Part shown: piece after piece, positions 16,448 to 25,378 of the stretch | How the letters are laid out: each line of letters starts with the position of its first letter | How positions within the stretch are numbered: the stretch's first letter is position 1 | NCBI GenBank assembly: GCA_951812625.1 | Contig: CATOSP010000002.1 | Location: 1,746,788-1,810,787, forward strand | DNA: 64,000 bases | Reading direction: 5' to 3' | Source: an uncultured Dehalococcoidia bacterium | GTDB lineage: Bacteria > Chloroflexota > Dehalococcoidia > Lucifugimonadales > UBA3495 | The notes under the pieces: model-generated | Told to the model about the DNA's origin: nothing | What the model saw: only the letters and a program-made list of their open reading frames with translations | The model's database searches: none | Translations under genes and position numbers: made by a program

Positions 16448-17848
16448 ATGCCAGTCCTGAACGACGTACACTCCCGGCTGAACGCCACGGATATGGTCGG
16501 TGTCGTTGCTCCGGACAGTCCCGCCGGGGTTTCGAGCGCCATCCTGGAGGCTCGGGAGGCGGGGGTTCCCCTGTGCCCGGCGGGTTCCCGCCATTCTATG
16601 GGCGGTCAGCAGTTCCTCAATCGAGGCGTGTCCCTCAGTTCAGAGGGCCTGGGGCGGATCGGTCCGTTGGACCGGGGCTCCGGAACGGTGTGGGTCCAGT
16701 CGGGGGTCGCCTGGCCTGCCTTGGTCGAATGGCTTCACGACCAGCAGCGCACCGAATCGCGGCAGTTGTCCATCATCCAGAAGCAGACCGGGGCCGACGG
16801 CCTCTCCTTGGCTGGAGCCCTGTCGTCCAATATCCACGGCCGGGTGTTGGGGCGCAGGCCAATAGTGGACGACGTCGAGGCGTTCCACATCACCACGGCG
16901 GACGGCACAAGGGTGCTGTGCAGCCGCCACGACAACCCCGGCCTGTTCCGTCTCGCCATTGGAGGCTACGGGCTGTTCGGATTCATCGACGACATCGAGC
17001 TCCGGCTCCAGGAACGCCAACTCCTGGTCAGGCGGGTGCGGGAGACCAGCTTGGAGAACGTGGTCCCGGACTTGGAGGAGCAGACCAGGCAGGGAGCAAC
17101 CTACGGCGATTTCCAGTTCAGGACCGACGAGTCTTCGGACAAGTTCATGGCCGAGGGCATCATGTCGACCTATACTCCGGTCAGCCGCGAGGGGATACCG
17201 CCGGCGGATCAGTTGGGTTTAAGCGCCGAAGACTGGTCAAAGCTCTACGTACTGGCGCATACCGACAAGCCCAGGGCCTACGAGGAGTACCGCAACCATT
17301 ACTTTCAGACCGATGGACAGCTCTATTGGTCGGATGAGCATCAATTCAGCCCATACCTGCCAGAGGCAGGGGACCTTCTCTACCAGAGCATGGGTCGAAG
17401 TTTGGGTTGGAACACCTACGCCTCGTTGATGATTTCTGAGCTCTACGTTCCGAGGCTGCGATTCGTCGAGTTTATGGAGGCAGCTCGGAAATCCTTGCTC
17501 GCTGACCACGCGAACCTCATATATGGGACGGTACGCCTCATCGAGGCCGAGGCCGAAACCCTGCTGCGCTGGGCCAAGAAGGACTACGCGTGTGTGATCT
17601 TTAATCTGCTGGTGGAACACTCGCCTGAAGGGATAGACCGGGGCCGCGCCCGGTTCCGGGCGCTGATCGACTGCGCCCTGGCTGAGGGGGGATGTTACTA
17701 CCTGACCTATCATCGTTGGGCACGAAAGGACCAGGTGGAACAGGCGTACCCGGAGTTCCGGGAGTTCCTGCGCCTGAAAGAACTTCATGACCCCGGTGGG
17801 GTGTTTGCCAGCGACTGGTACAACCACCACCGGGACATGTTCATCTGA
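16448..17848 (+). CDS. FAD-binding oxidoreductase (PCMH/DprE1-like)
   Basis: A 466-residue protein from ATG 16448 after a GGAGGTGGGG tract; a longer open frame begins at 16217 but lacks family sequence. The FAD-binding half has the pyrophosphate loop CPAGSRHSMGGQQF and the later GLSLAGALSSNIHGR loop typical of PCMH-type flavin oxidases such as GlcD, alditol oxidase and DprE1. The C-terminal half has the RARFRALIDCALAEGGCYYLTYHRWA region and ends KELHDPGGVFASDW. The substrate is probably a hydroxy-acid or sugar alcohol. It is convergent with the next gene. Confidence 0.82.
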   Translation: MPVLNDVHSRLNATDMVGVVAPDSPAGVSSAILEAREAGVPLCPAGSRHSMGGQQFLNRGVSLSSEGLGRIGPLDRGSGTVWVQSGVAWPALVEWLHDQQRTESRQLSIIQKQTGADGLSLAGALSSNIHGRVLGRRPIVDDVEAFHITTADGTRVLCSRHDNPGLFRLAIGGYGLFGFIDDIELRLQERQLLVRRVRETSLENVVPDLEEQTRQGATYGDFQFRTDESSDKFMAEGIMSTYTPVSREGIPPADQLGLSAEDWSKLYVLAHTDKPRAYEEYRNHYFQTDGQLYWSDEHQFSPYLPEAGDLLYQSMGRSLGWNTYASLMISELYVPRLRFVEFMEAARKSLLADHANLIYGTVRLIEAEAETLLRWAKKDYACVIFNLLVEHSPEGIDRGRARFRALIDCALAEGGCYYLTYHRWARKDQVEQAYPEFREFLRLKELHDPGGVFASDWYNHHRDMFI

Positions 17849-17857
17849 GCTGGCACC

Positions 17858-18178
17858 CTAGCTCTGCATCTTGTCCGGCGTCAGCAGTTCCAGGAACTCG
17901 ATGCGCTGGCTCTCGACATACTGCCGGACCTCACCCCCAACCTGTAACGCCTCGCGCGGGATGTCGTTGCCCCCGCGCATGGGTGACATGATTGCCTCGT
18001 CAGTCCACTCCAGGACGACCACGTCCTGGTCACCGGGCAGGGTGTAGCCGTTGAACGCCACGCGGAACTCGCCGCGATGTCCGGCGTCGTGGTAGATTTG
18101 GACCTGCTTGTGCACCAGGCTTGCGACGCGGCGGGCCTCGCCGGGCTTGGTCTTGTATACTCTCCTGATCAGGTACAT
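17858..18178 (-). CDS. Small antibiotic-monooxygenase/NIPSNAP-like protein
   Basis: 106 residues from ATG 18178, with GGGAG upstream. The opening MYLIRRVYKTKPGEARRVASL followed by a beta-strand pattern suggests a dimeric alpha/beta-barrel (ABM or NIPSNAP-like). No catalytic residues can be assigned. It is divergent from the PPOX-type gene at 18348 and may share its control region. Confidence 0.6.
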   Translation of the reverse strand: MYLIRRVYKTKPGEARRVASLVHKQVQIYHDAGHRGEFRVAFNGYTLPGDQDVVVLEWTDEAIMSPMRGGNDIPREALQVGGEVRQYVESQRIEFLELLTPDKMQS

Positions 18179-18311
18179 GCTGCTCTCCCAGTTCTGAATC
18201 AATGTATCGTGCCCATCGACCCAAGATGTCCCCGAACCTGGAAGTCACGGGCACGGCAGACATTGTACAGGGAATGGAGATGGACCTGGCAAGACCGGCA
18301 GCCTGCACAGG

Positions 18312-18335
18312 AAACGAGACTTCAAACGAGACTTC
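18312..18335 (+). repeat. Tandem 12-bp repeat before the PPOX gene
   Basis: AAACGAGACTTC is repeated perfectly without spacer at 18312-18323 and 18324-18335. It ends next to the GAGGTG ribosome-binding site of the following gene. Confidence 0.7.
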
Positions 18336-18347
18336 GAGGTGAATCGG

Positions 18348-18776
18348 ATGGAATTCAGGGACTACGAGCAGTTCGTTCAGGGCAATCACCGGGGTGTAAT
18401 CACAACGTTTCAGAGGAACGGCGCGGGCCACAGCAGCATAGTGGTCTGCGGCGCGTACCAGGGGAAGGCAGCGTTCGTGATCGTCCGGGGTACCTCTGCC
18501 AAGGTCAGGAACCTTCGCCGCGATAACCGCTGCACGGTGATGGCGGTGGCCGACGACTGGCGCAGCTTCGCCGCTGTCGAGGGAGAAGCGGAGTTGAAGG
18601 ACTATGGGAGTACCGACCGGGAGGCGATGCGTGTCGAGTTGCGGGAGGTCTACCGTGCCTGCGGAGACAGGGACCACCCGGACTGGGAAGAATACGACCG
18701 GGCAATGGTGGAACAGGATGCGGTAATCGTGCTGGTAACCCCCCGGAGGGTCTACGGTATGATCCGCCAGGGCTAG
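18348..18776 (+). CDS. PPOX-class flavin/F420-dependent oxidoreductase
   Basis: About 142 residues from ATG 18348 (a GTG at 18339 is also in frame). The split-barrel pattern of the pyridoxamine-5'-phosphate oxidase family is clear: NHRGVITTFQRNGAGHSSIV, then AAFVIVRGTSAKVRNLRRDNRCTVMAV. Such proteins bind FMN or F420 and reduce diverse substrates or degrade haem. The cofactor cannot be decided from sequence alone. It lies in the catabolic block with dioxygenase and luciferase-like genes. Confidence 0.8.
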   Translation: MEFRDYEQFVQGNHRGVITTFQRNGAGHSSIVVCGAYQGKAAFVIVRGTSAKVRNLRRDNRCTVMAVADDWRSFAAVEGEAELKDYGSTDREAMRVELREVYRACGDRDHPDWEEYDRAMVEQDAVIVLVTPRRVYGMIRQG

Positions 18777-19013
18777 GCCGGTGCTAACCGGCAAAGGGAC
18801 ACTTCCTCTCTGCTGCTGCATACATGGTCAGAGTCCCGGAAATGACGGTAACGCGGCCCTTGGAGGATGCATTGCTTGACACCGAATATCCCCTTTGGTA
18901 CAAGGAATCCACCAGACCACCAATAGCCGTGCGGGTGGATCGGCTCTCCCAATGACAAGTGGAGACGCCACGCTCTGCCACCTAAACCGTACGAGCTTTA
19001 GCGGAGGCGATAG

Positions 19014-20060
19014 ATGGGCGAAATACTGGGCATTGGACTTACCCATTACCCCGGCCTGATAGCCCCCGACGAGAACCGGGCCTTTCCACTGACCCGAACT
19101 CTGAAGAGCGACAGCCTGCCCGCCGAACTGAAGAACCCGGCCAACTGGCCAGAGGCCATGCGCATAGAGTATGGGGAGGATGAGGGCGTTGCGTCATCCC
19201 GCATCCACCGGCAGAGGCTGGTCGATGGGTTCCGGAAGCAGCGGGAGGAACTGGACGCCTTCAACCCTGACTTCGTTGTTATCTGGGGCGACGACCAGTA
19301 CGAGAACTTCAAGGAGGACATCATCCCCCCGTTCTGCGTCCTGGCCTACGACGACATTGAATGTCGTCCCATGATGAACCGGGACGGCAGCGCCAGGGAC
19401 AACGTCTGGGGTGAATCGGCCGATACGGTGTTCAAGTATACGGGACACCCCGGAGCCAAGGCGTTGGTGAGCAGTCTGATAGACCAGGGCATCGACATGG
19501 CGTACGCGTACAGACCCCTGCATGAGCAGGGCGGCCTGGGTCATGCCATCATCAATACCCTGCTCTACCTGGACTACGACCGCAAGGGCTTCGACTACCC
19601 TGTGGTCCCGTTCCTGGTCAACTGCTACGGCAGCAAGGTTATCCGCAACCGGGGCGGCGCAGTGGAGTATGGCACGGAGGACGACCCTCCCGGCCCTTCC
19701 CCGAAGAGGTGCATGGAGGTCGGGGCTGCAACCGTCCGGGCGCTGAAGGACTCCCCATGGAGGATAGCGCTGATTGCATCCTCCAGTTGGTCCCACGCCT
19801 TCCTGACAAAGAAGAACAACCTCCTCTATCCCGACATCGAGTCCGACCGGGCGCGGTTCGAGGAGTTGAAGGACGGGGACTACGAGGCTTGGCGGCGCCT
19901 CTCCACTGGCCAGATTGAGGAAGCGGGCCAGCAGGAGATGCTCAACTGGATGTGTCTGGCCGGGGCGATGGACGAGTTGGACCGAAAGCCGGAGATCCTG
20001 GACTACATCGAGACCTACGTGTTCAACTCCCAGAAGTGCCTGGCCTTGTTCAGGCCATAG
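19014..20060 (+). CDS. Class III extradiol ring-cleavage dioxygenase (LigB-like)
   Basis: A 348-residue protein of the LigB/protocatechuate 4,5-dioxygenase beta-subunit superfamily. The GLTHYPGL segment near residue 8 carries the first likely Fe-binding His; VVIWGDDQYENF and the conserved SSSWSHAFL segment complete the family pattern. It probably opens a catecholic ring with non-haem iron and O2. A partner alpha subunit is not visible, so it may be a single-domain type. It is preceded by 237 bp without a gene. Confidence 0.82.
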   Translation: MGEILGIGLTHYPGLIAPDENRAFPLTRTLKSDSLPAELKNPANWPEAMRIEYGEDEGVASSRIHRQRLVDGFRKQREELDAFNPDFVVIWGDDQYENFKEDIIPPFCVLAYDDIECRPMMNRDGSARDNVWGESADTVFKYTGHPGAKALVSSLIDQGIDMAYAYRPLHEQGGLGHAIINTLLYLDYDRKGFDYPVVPFLVNCYGSKVIRNRGGAVEYGTEDDPPGPSPKRCMEVGAATVRALKDSPWRIALIASSSWSHAFLTKKNNLLYPDIESDRARFEELKDGDYEAWRRLSTGQIEEAGQQEMLNWMCLAGAMDELDRKPEILDYIETYVFNSQKCLALFRP

Positions 20061-20112
20061 CCCGCGCCACACGCCGGGCCGTTAGCCACGGGCGACACCA
20101 ACAGTACAGAAG

Positions 20113-20140
20113 AAGGCCCCGCTTCCGGAAGCGGGGCCTT
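20113..20140. terminator. Perfect hairpin between convergent genes
   Basis: AAGGCCCCGCTTCC and its exact complement form a 14-bp uninterrupted palindrome. Short T-containing sequence follows. It separates the dioxygenase gene from the convergent luciferase-like gene. Confidence 0.75.
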
Positions 20141-20198
20141 GCTCATTGACATACCTGAACCCGAGTTGCGGGTCTCCGGGTTGGGTCACCGTCAACGC

Positions 20199-21398
20199 CT
20201 ATTCGTAGGGCTGCAATTGTATCTCGTGCAAGGCCGGGATGACTTCTTCGCCCAGCAGTTGTATGGACCGCATCACGTCGGCGTGGGCCATGTCGCCCTC
20301 GTTACCATAGATGTGCAGGTAACCTGGGCTGAGCCGTCCGATGACCTCGGTCAACTTCCTGGTCACCGTATCCGGGCTGCCAACGATGATGTTATTCACG
20401 TCCTGCAGCTGCTGGTAGCTGAAGCCGATGCCCAACCCGCCGCCGCCGGCCACGTTGCCCGTGGGACGCTGGGCCTTGACGTTGACCGCCTCGCGGGACT
20501 GGTAACCGGGCGGGTCGTTGTGCTCCATCGGGCCGCGCTGGCGGTGACCGATTGTCCACATGAACTTCTCGCCGATCTCGATGGCCTTTTCATCGGTGTC
20601 GGCAACCAGGCACCGAAGCAGGTAGCCGAAGTGTTCCGGGCCCGGCTGGTATCCGACGTCATGGGCCGTCTCGATGTATACCTGCTTGAGCCACTCGGTG
20701 GTGTCCACCAGCGCGCCCAGGTTCATGTACGGATGTCCGTGCCTCGCGGCCCAGACCACGCTCTCCGGGCTGCCGGTGCCGGGGAACCAGATGTCCGGAT
20801 GGGGTTTCTGCATGGGCACGACCCAGGGATTGACCACACGGTACTGGTAATACTTACCCTCGTAACGGAAGGGACCGGGTTCCGTCCAGCACTTGATGAT
20901 CAGATCGTGGGCTTCCTCGAACCGCTCTCGGTTCTCCGGGGGGGCGATGCCGCCCTGGAGGGTCTCCACGGCGGTCCCACGGACGAACCCGGAGATGATC
21001 CTGCCGCCGGAATAGCAGTCGAGCATGGCAATCTCTTCGGCCATTCGGATGGGGTCGTTTACCGCGATGACGTTGCCCAGGATGGCGATCTTGGCCCGCT
21101 TGGTAACCTTCGAGATTACCGCGGCGTCGAGGTTCACCGATGGCTTCATGCACCAGTATGAAGCATGGTGTTCGTTGCTCATGATGCCGTCGAACCCCAC
21201 CTCGTCGGCCAGGGCGTACTGCTCGTGGTACTGGTTGTACAGCACGCTGGCCCTGGCAGGGTCGAAGTAGGTGTTTGGGAAGCCAAGGCGTCCCGACTCG
21301 TACTGCTCAAGGTCATCGTCGGTCACGTGGCCATAGGGCTGCTCGGTAAAATAGTAGACTTCAACTTTGTCCTTGGGGCGGGCTAGCTGGTCAACCAT
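20199..21398 (-). CDS. Luciferase-like (LLM) flavin-dependent monooxygenase
   Basis: A 399-residue TIM-barrel oxidoreductase. ADEVGFDGIMSNEHHASYWC near residue 65-84 is the classic N-terminal LLM signature, followed by a strand with LGNVIAVNDPIRMAEEIAMLDCYSGGR and an IISGFVRGT flavin-phosphate loop. Family members use FMNH2 or F420H2. The N-terminal EVYYFTEQPY and overall length resemble long-chain alkane or polyaromatic monooxygenases. A strong promoter lies upstream. Start ATG 21398 has a GGAGGGACT site. Confidence 0.88.
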   Translation of the reverse strand: MVDQLARPKDKVEVYYFTEQPYGHVTDDDLEQYESGRLGFPNTYFDPARASVLYNQYHEQYALADEVGFDGIMSNEHHASYWCMKPSVNLDAAVISKVTKRAKIAILGNVIAVNDPIRMAEEIAMLDCYSGGRIISGFVRGTAVETLQGGIAPPENRERFEEAHDLIIKCWTEPGPFRYEGKYYQYRVVNPWVVPMQKPHPDIWFPGTGSPESVVWAARHGHPYMNLGALVDTTEWLKQVYIETAHDVGYQPGPEHFGYLLRCLVADTDEKAIEIGEKFMWTIGHRQRGPMEHNDPPGYQSREAVNVKAQRPTGNVAGGGGLGIGFSYQQLQDVNNIIVGSPDTVTRKLTEVIGRLSPGYLHIYGNEGDMAHADVMRSIQLLGEEVIPALHEIQLQPYE

Positions 21399-21513
21399 CA
21401 GTCCCTCCTTGTTGCTGGCGTTGGCTGAATGGTTCAGGGCGACCTATGGTCGCGGCAGGCGGAATGCCAATCGACGAGAGTCCCGACATGATCGAATCCC
21501 GTCGTGCAGGCAC

Positions 21514-21542
21514 ATTATAGGCGCACTCCCATACCGTATCAA
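21514..21542 (-). promoter_or_regulatory. Promoter of the luciferase-like gene
   Basis: Minus-strand TTGATA (21542-21537), a 17-bp spacer and a perfect TATAAT (21519-21514). The predicted 5' UTR is about 110 nt. The rest of the 21399-21841 gap shows no gene or further clear signal. Confidence 0.72.
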
Positions 21543-21841
21543 CCGCCGGGAAGATACACGGCCGCGTTCCGACTGGGGTAGAACAGCCGACCGAGGATGA
21601 GGAAGATATGACTTTACGGTACGTGCGGGCCCGGAACGGTTCTGGGCGCCAGCACAACGGACCACCGGAATTGCAACGCTGCCGGAGTGAGGTCTGTGTC
21701 CTGATCTGAGTCTTCAATGGTGCACAGAGATGGTAGAGGGCGGGTGTGCCAAGGTCACCACCGTTGTAGAATGGGCACGAACCCTGAAGAGCTACCACGT
21801 CAGGAATCATTACGGATAGACTGCCAGGAAAGGACGACAGC

Positions 21842-22792
21842 ATGGCGCGCAATATTCCATCGGAAGCCCAGGTCTTGGAATGGATGAATTCGCTCAGCAA
21901 CTGGGGACGCTGGGGTGCGGACGACCAGTTGGGATGCCTCAACCTGATCACTCCTGCGAAGCGAAGGCAGGCCGCCGCGTTGGTGCAGGACGGTGTGCCC
22001 GTTAGCTGCGCTCGGCCGATCGTCACCGACATGACTGCGGACGTGACCTACCAGGTGCAGCGTTTCATGGTGGACAGCGGGGAGGGCAGGGACACCGACC
22101 CACCGGAGCGTAAACTGACCCGGCGCGGGGCCGCCGAGTTCATCGGCATGGTCTTTCACGGCCAGACCATCACCCACATCGACGCCCTGTCCCATTATTC
22201 GTGGGACGGGAAACTATATAACGGGCAAGCCGCGAACCGGATAACTTCAAGGGAGGGGGCGCAGACCCATTCAATAGAACCTGCCGCGGCAAATGGTATC
22301 GTCACAAGGGGAGTGCTCCTGGACATCCCGACAGTTCGTGGCGTGCCCTGGATGGACCCCACGGACCCGGTGATGCCGGAAGACCTGGAGGCGGCGGAAC
22401 AGGCACACGGCGTCCGGGTGGAAGAGGGAGACGTGCTGCTGGTGCGCACCGGCAACTACCGCAAGCGGCTTGACTCAGGACCTGTTCCCGGGTCCGAACC
22501 AATGACCGCCTGTCAGGTTGCCTGCACTCCCTGGTTCAAGGAGCGGGGAGTGGCGATGCTGGGCACCGACACTTCCAACGACTGCAGGCCCGGCCACTAT
22601 GCGACCATAGTCTCTCCGACGCACACTATGTGCCTGGTGACGCTGGGACTTTGGCTGATCGACAATGCGAACCTGGAAGAGTTGAGCGAGGCTTGCCGGG
22701 AAAGGGGCCGATACGAGTTTATGTTAACACTCGCCCCCCTCAAGCTCCGGAACGTGACAGGTTCGCCGGTCAACCCTATCGCTATGTTTTAG
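21842..22792 (+). CDS. Cyclase-family metal-dependent hydrolase
   Basis: A 316-residue member of the Cyclase family (PF04199), which includes kynurenine formamidase and polyketide-cyclase-like amidohydrolases. The metal motif is His106, His112, Asp114 and His118 (HGQTITHIDALSHY), and a second conserved region PGHYATIVSPTHTMCLV lies near residue 250. It probably hydrolyses a cyclic ester or amide. It follows LigB-type and LLM genes, which suits an oxidative catabolic block. Confidence 0.85.
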   Translation: MARNIPSEAQVLEWMNSLSNWGRWGADDQLGCLNLITPAKRRQAAALVQDGVPVSCARPIVTDMTADVTYQVQRFMVDSGEGRDTDPPERKLTRRGAAEFIGMVFHGQTITHIDALSHYSWDGKLYNGQAANRITSREGAQTHSIEPAAANGIVTRGVLLDIPTVRGVPWMDPTDPVMPEDLEAAEQAHGVRVEEGDVLLVRTGNYRKRLDSGPVPGSEPMTACQVACTPWFKERGVAMLGTDTSNDCRPGHYATIVSPTHTMCLVTLGLWLIDNANLEELSEACRERGRYEFMLTLAPLKLRNVTGSPVNPIAMF

Positions 22793-22809
22793 GAGATGAG
22801 GAGTTGCGG

Positions 22810-24162
22810 TTAATGGAGATCAACAAGCTTCTGTTTTGGTCCCGTTGACCTGAACCGTCGCCGCACGACGGGGACGTATGATAGTGCCAGAACGGAGAAG
22901 CCAGCTATCAGCACGAGCGACGACACGAAAACTATTTCATCGGAGACTTCGTGGATGGCTGAGGTTGAAACGTCGCTAATCAGCCGTTGAAGGGATGGAG
23001 AGTAAGGTACGTAGTTCTCGGAGGCTCCACTGACCAGAAGACCTAGGCGACCCGCCAGGATGGTCTGCATGACCTTGGCGCAGACGAAAGTTAGCCCCCC
23101 ACTGGAAACCAGCGCCACACCGAGGGATCTTAATCCCATGGTCCAACTGGGCAGGAAGACCAGCACCATTGCCAGGGACCCGCCTCCCAGGGCGAACACC
23201 GCCGCGTTCCGGGCCTGTTGCCTTACCAACGCGACCGAGTCGCGGACCTCAGCCGCATCGGTCCTGAATCTGCTGGCGCTGAAACCATGGAGAGTGGTGT
23301 CGAGGAAGTCAATGACTTCAAGATTATCCCAAGGGTCCAGCCACTCGTTGCGAAATTCCTCGATTGCGTCCTCAACTGCTGGCTTGACTACAGCCGGGAC
23401 CACAGCTTTCAAGGCCCCGCGTGTATCACCGGAGACAACGGCGGTACGAATTTCAGCTTGGACTTCAGGGCTTAACAAAATGTCAACGGTCCGAACGTCA
23501 AGGCCAGATTCCAGGATCAGGGGACTGGCTGCCAGAGACCGGAAAACATCAGGTGACCCGTAGAGGGTTTCTAATAACAGCGCCCGGCATGGAACGGAGA
23601 GCGCAGCTATAGACGGGAGGGATTCTGGAAGCCGACCATCTGCGAGACCCCGTGATATTGCCAGGTAGCTTTCCGCCAGATTCGCAGCGCGGCCCGGCGC
23701 GCATTCCACGCCATCCGGACCCTCCACGGGTATCCCTTCCATCCGGCGCTGAACGTAACCCATGGCTACAGGCGTGGCTGAATCCAGCACCGGTCCCAGG
23801 TCTACCTCGACATTCAGGCCACCATCAGAGCCCCACCTGAGATAATTGATCACGTCCGAAACGGCCCCTTCCGCCTGAACGCGCAGGTACTCCGGCGGGG
23901 CAATGGCTCTGAGAATCATGATCAAGGCATCGTAGCCGACCAATTCAGTAGGGATGGCTTCCTCGACCGCGTCCCGGACCCCGTCGTCCAACAGGACTTG
24001 ATCATAGATCCGGTTGTAAACATCGTTGTCGGCAAGAATTGCAGAATAAAAGGCGGTGCTCAGCAGTTTGGTGGACACCGCCCGCTCCGCCGCCAATGCG
24101 ACAACTCCGGTGATTATGACCAAGCCCAGACTAGTGGCCAGTAGGGGTCGGACGATCGTCAA
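22810..24162 (-). CDS. Membrane protein of unknown function, coupled to htpX
   Basis: A 450-residue protein with one N-terminal hydrophobic segment (about 5-25), a long soluble domain (about 30-315), and three or four C-terminal hydrophobic segments (near 318-340, 345-370 and 408-430). The soluble part should lie outside the membrane. No domain is recognised. Its start overlaps the htpX stop by four bases (ATGA), so the pair is translationally coupled and the protein may serve membrane-protein quality control. Confidence 0.72.
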   Translation of the reverse strand: MTIVRPLLATSLGLVIITGVVALAAERAVSTKLLSTAFYSAILADNDVYNRIYDQVLLDDGVRDAVEEAIPTELVGYDALIMILRAIAPPEYLRVQAEGAVSDVINYLRWGSDGGLNVEVDLGPVLDSATPVAMGYVQRRMEGIPVEGPDGVECAPGRAANLAESYLAISRGLADGRLPESLPSIAALSVPCRALLLETLYGSPDVFRSLAASPLILESGLDVRTVDILLSPEVQAEIRTAVVSGDTRGALKAVVPAVVKPAVEDAIEEFRNEWLDPWDNLEVIDFLDTTLHGFSASRFRTDAAEVRDSVALVRQQARNAAVFALGGGSLAMVLVFLPSWTMGLRSLGVALVSSGGLTFVCAKVMQTILAGRLGLLVSGASENYVPYSPSLQRLISDVSTSAIHEVSDEIVFVSSLVLIAGFSVLALSYVPVVRRRFRSTGPKQKLVDLH

Positions 24163-25007
24163 GAGCCGGGACGCATCTCCCGCAAGCGCCTGGCCCGTTC
24201 TTCGGTAGGCGGGTGGGTCGAGAAGAGGCGAGCCATTGTCTTGCCGCTCAGGGGGTTGACGATGAACAGGTGGGAGGCCGACTCGGAAACCCGCATCGGA
24301 CGTACCTCGCTGCCCATCTCCAGCTTTTCCAGGGCGCTGGCAAGGGCGTAGGGATTACCGCACGTCTTTGCGCCGGTGGCATCAGCCTGGTACTCCCTGG
24401 CACGGGAGATAGCCATCCGCACGACAGTTGCCGCGATGGGCATGATGATAGCGGCGACCAGCAGTCCAATGATACCGCCTCCACGGTCCCGGTCTCCTCC
24501 GAAACTGCCGAATATGGCAGCGAACTGGGCCATGAATGCCAGCATGGAAATGGCTCCGGCTATGCTGGCCACGACCGCCATTATCAGCGTGTCCCGGTTG
24601 CCTACGTGCGCCATCTCATGGGCCAGCACCGCACCCAGTTCTTCGCGGGTCAGGATCCGGCGTATACCCGTGGTGACCGCCACGGTGGCGTGGTTCGGAC
24701 TTCGTCCGGTGGCGAAAGCGTTGGGCGATTCAGAGTCGATCTCGTAGACCCTGGGCATGGGTAGCCCGGCCAGGGATGCCTGGTGCGCCACCAGACCGTA
24801 CAGCTCCGGGTCCTCTTGCTCGGTGATCTCGTAGGCATGGGTCATGCCCAAAGCGATTCGGTCACTGAACCAGTAGGCTCCTAAGTTCATCACGATGGCG
24901 AAGATGAGGGCGATGAAAATCCCCACTTCTCCGCCGATAAGGCCGCCCACCATGAGGAGTAGACCGGTAAGAACCATCAGGAAGAAAAAAGTCTTAATCG
25001 TGTTCAT
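24159..25007 (-). CDS. htpX: Zinc metalloprotease HtpX
   Basis: 282 residues from ATG 25007, with an in-frame GTG at 25028. Two N-terminal hydrophobic segments precede the M48 protease domain with HEMAH at 130-134 and a downstream SRAREYQAD region bearing the third zinc ligand. Two further hydrophobic segments lie near 145-165 and 180-205. HtpX degrades misfolded membrane proteins. The stop overlaps the following membrane-protein gene. Confidence 0.92.
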   Translation of the reverse strand: MNTIKTFFFLMVLTGLLLMVGGLIGGEVGIFIALIFAIVMNLGAYWFSDRIALGMTHAYEITEQEDPELYGLVAHQASLAGLPMPRVYEIDSESPNAFATGRSPNHATVAVTTGIRRILTREELGAVLAHEMAHVGNRDTLIMAVVASIAGAISMLAFMAQFAAIFGSFGGDRDRGGGIIGLLVAAIIMPIAATVVRMAISRAREYQADATGAKTCGNPYALASALEKLEMGSEVRPMRVSESASHLFIVNPLSGKTMARLFSTHPPTEERARRLREMRPGS

Positions 25008-25147
25008 TACGTTATCGTCTCCCGTCACGCCTCTACAGCGTCATAGGAGCGTGACATCATGATCAGACTTGAGCCGGTCGTTCTGATCGGGAATATGACC
25101 ACCTGCATCGCTTGTATTTCAAAGGGCATTTCCCTGCAGATCGAGCG

Positions 25148-25176
25148 TTACAAGTGCAACCAGAATCCCGTATAAC
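25148..25176 (+). promoter_or_regulatory. Candidate promoter for etfB-etfA
   Basis: TTACAA (25148-25153), a 17-bp spacer, then TATAAC (25171-25176). It would give a 5' UTR of about 200 nt containing the hairpin at 25288. Confidence 0.5.
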
Positions 25177-25287
25177 AATTATAGCATTTTCATGGGTCAA
25201 CTCCGCTACTCCCAGACCAATAGAGACTACCGGAACCGGACCGACATTCGCCAGTTCGCAACAGCAACAATCCGGTCGCAGGCAGGG

Positions 25288-25333
25288 TATCACCAACTCT
25301 CCGGCGTTTGACATGCCGAGAGAGTTGGTGATA
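25288..25333 (+). promoter_or_regulatory. Long hairpin in the etfB 5' UTR
   Basis: Arms TATCACCAACTCTC (25288-25301) and GAGAGTTGGTGATA (25320-25333) are perfectly complementary over 14 bp, and CGGC/GCCG extends the stem by four more pairs with a single bulged A. The loop is about nine nt. No T-tract follows. It may be an operator or an mRNA structure controlling etfB-etfA. Confidence 0.6.
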
Positions 25334-25378
25334 TGTTTCACACAGTTTCAGCCAGCGTCGATCTCTGGAGGATTTCCC

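Noticed and set aside
20139..21161. 340-residue plus-strand open frame opposite the luciferase-like gene
   Set aside because: It is antisense to a clear LLM-family gene and shows no recognisable domain.
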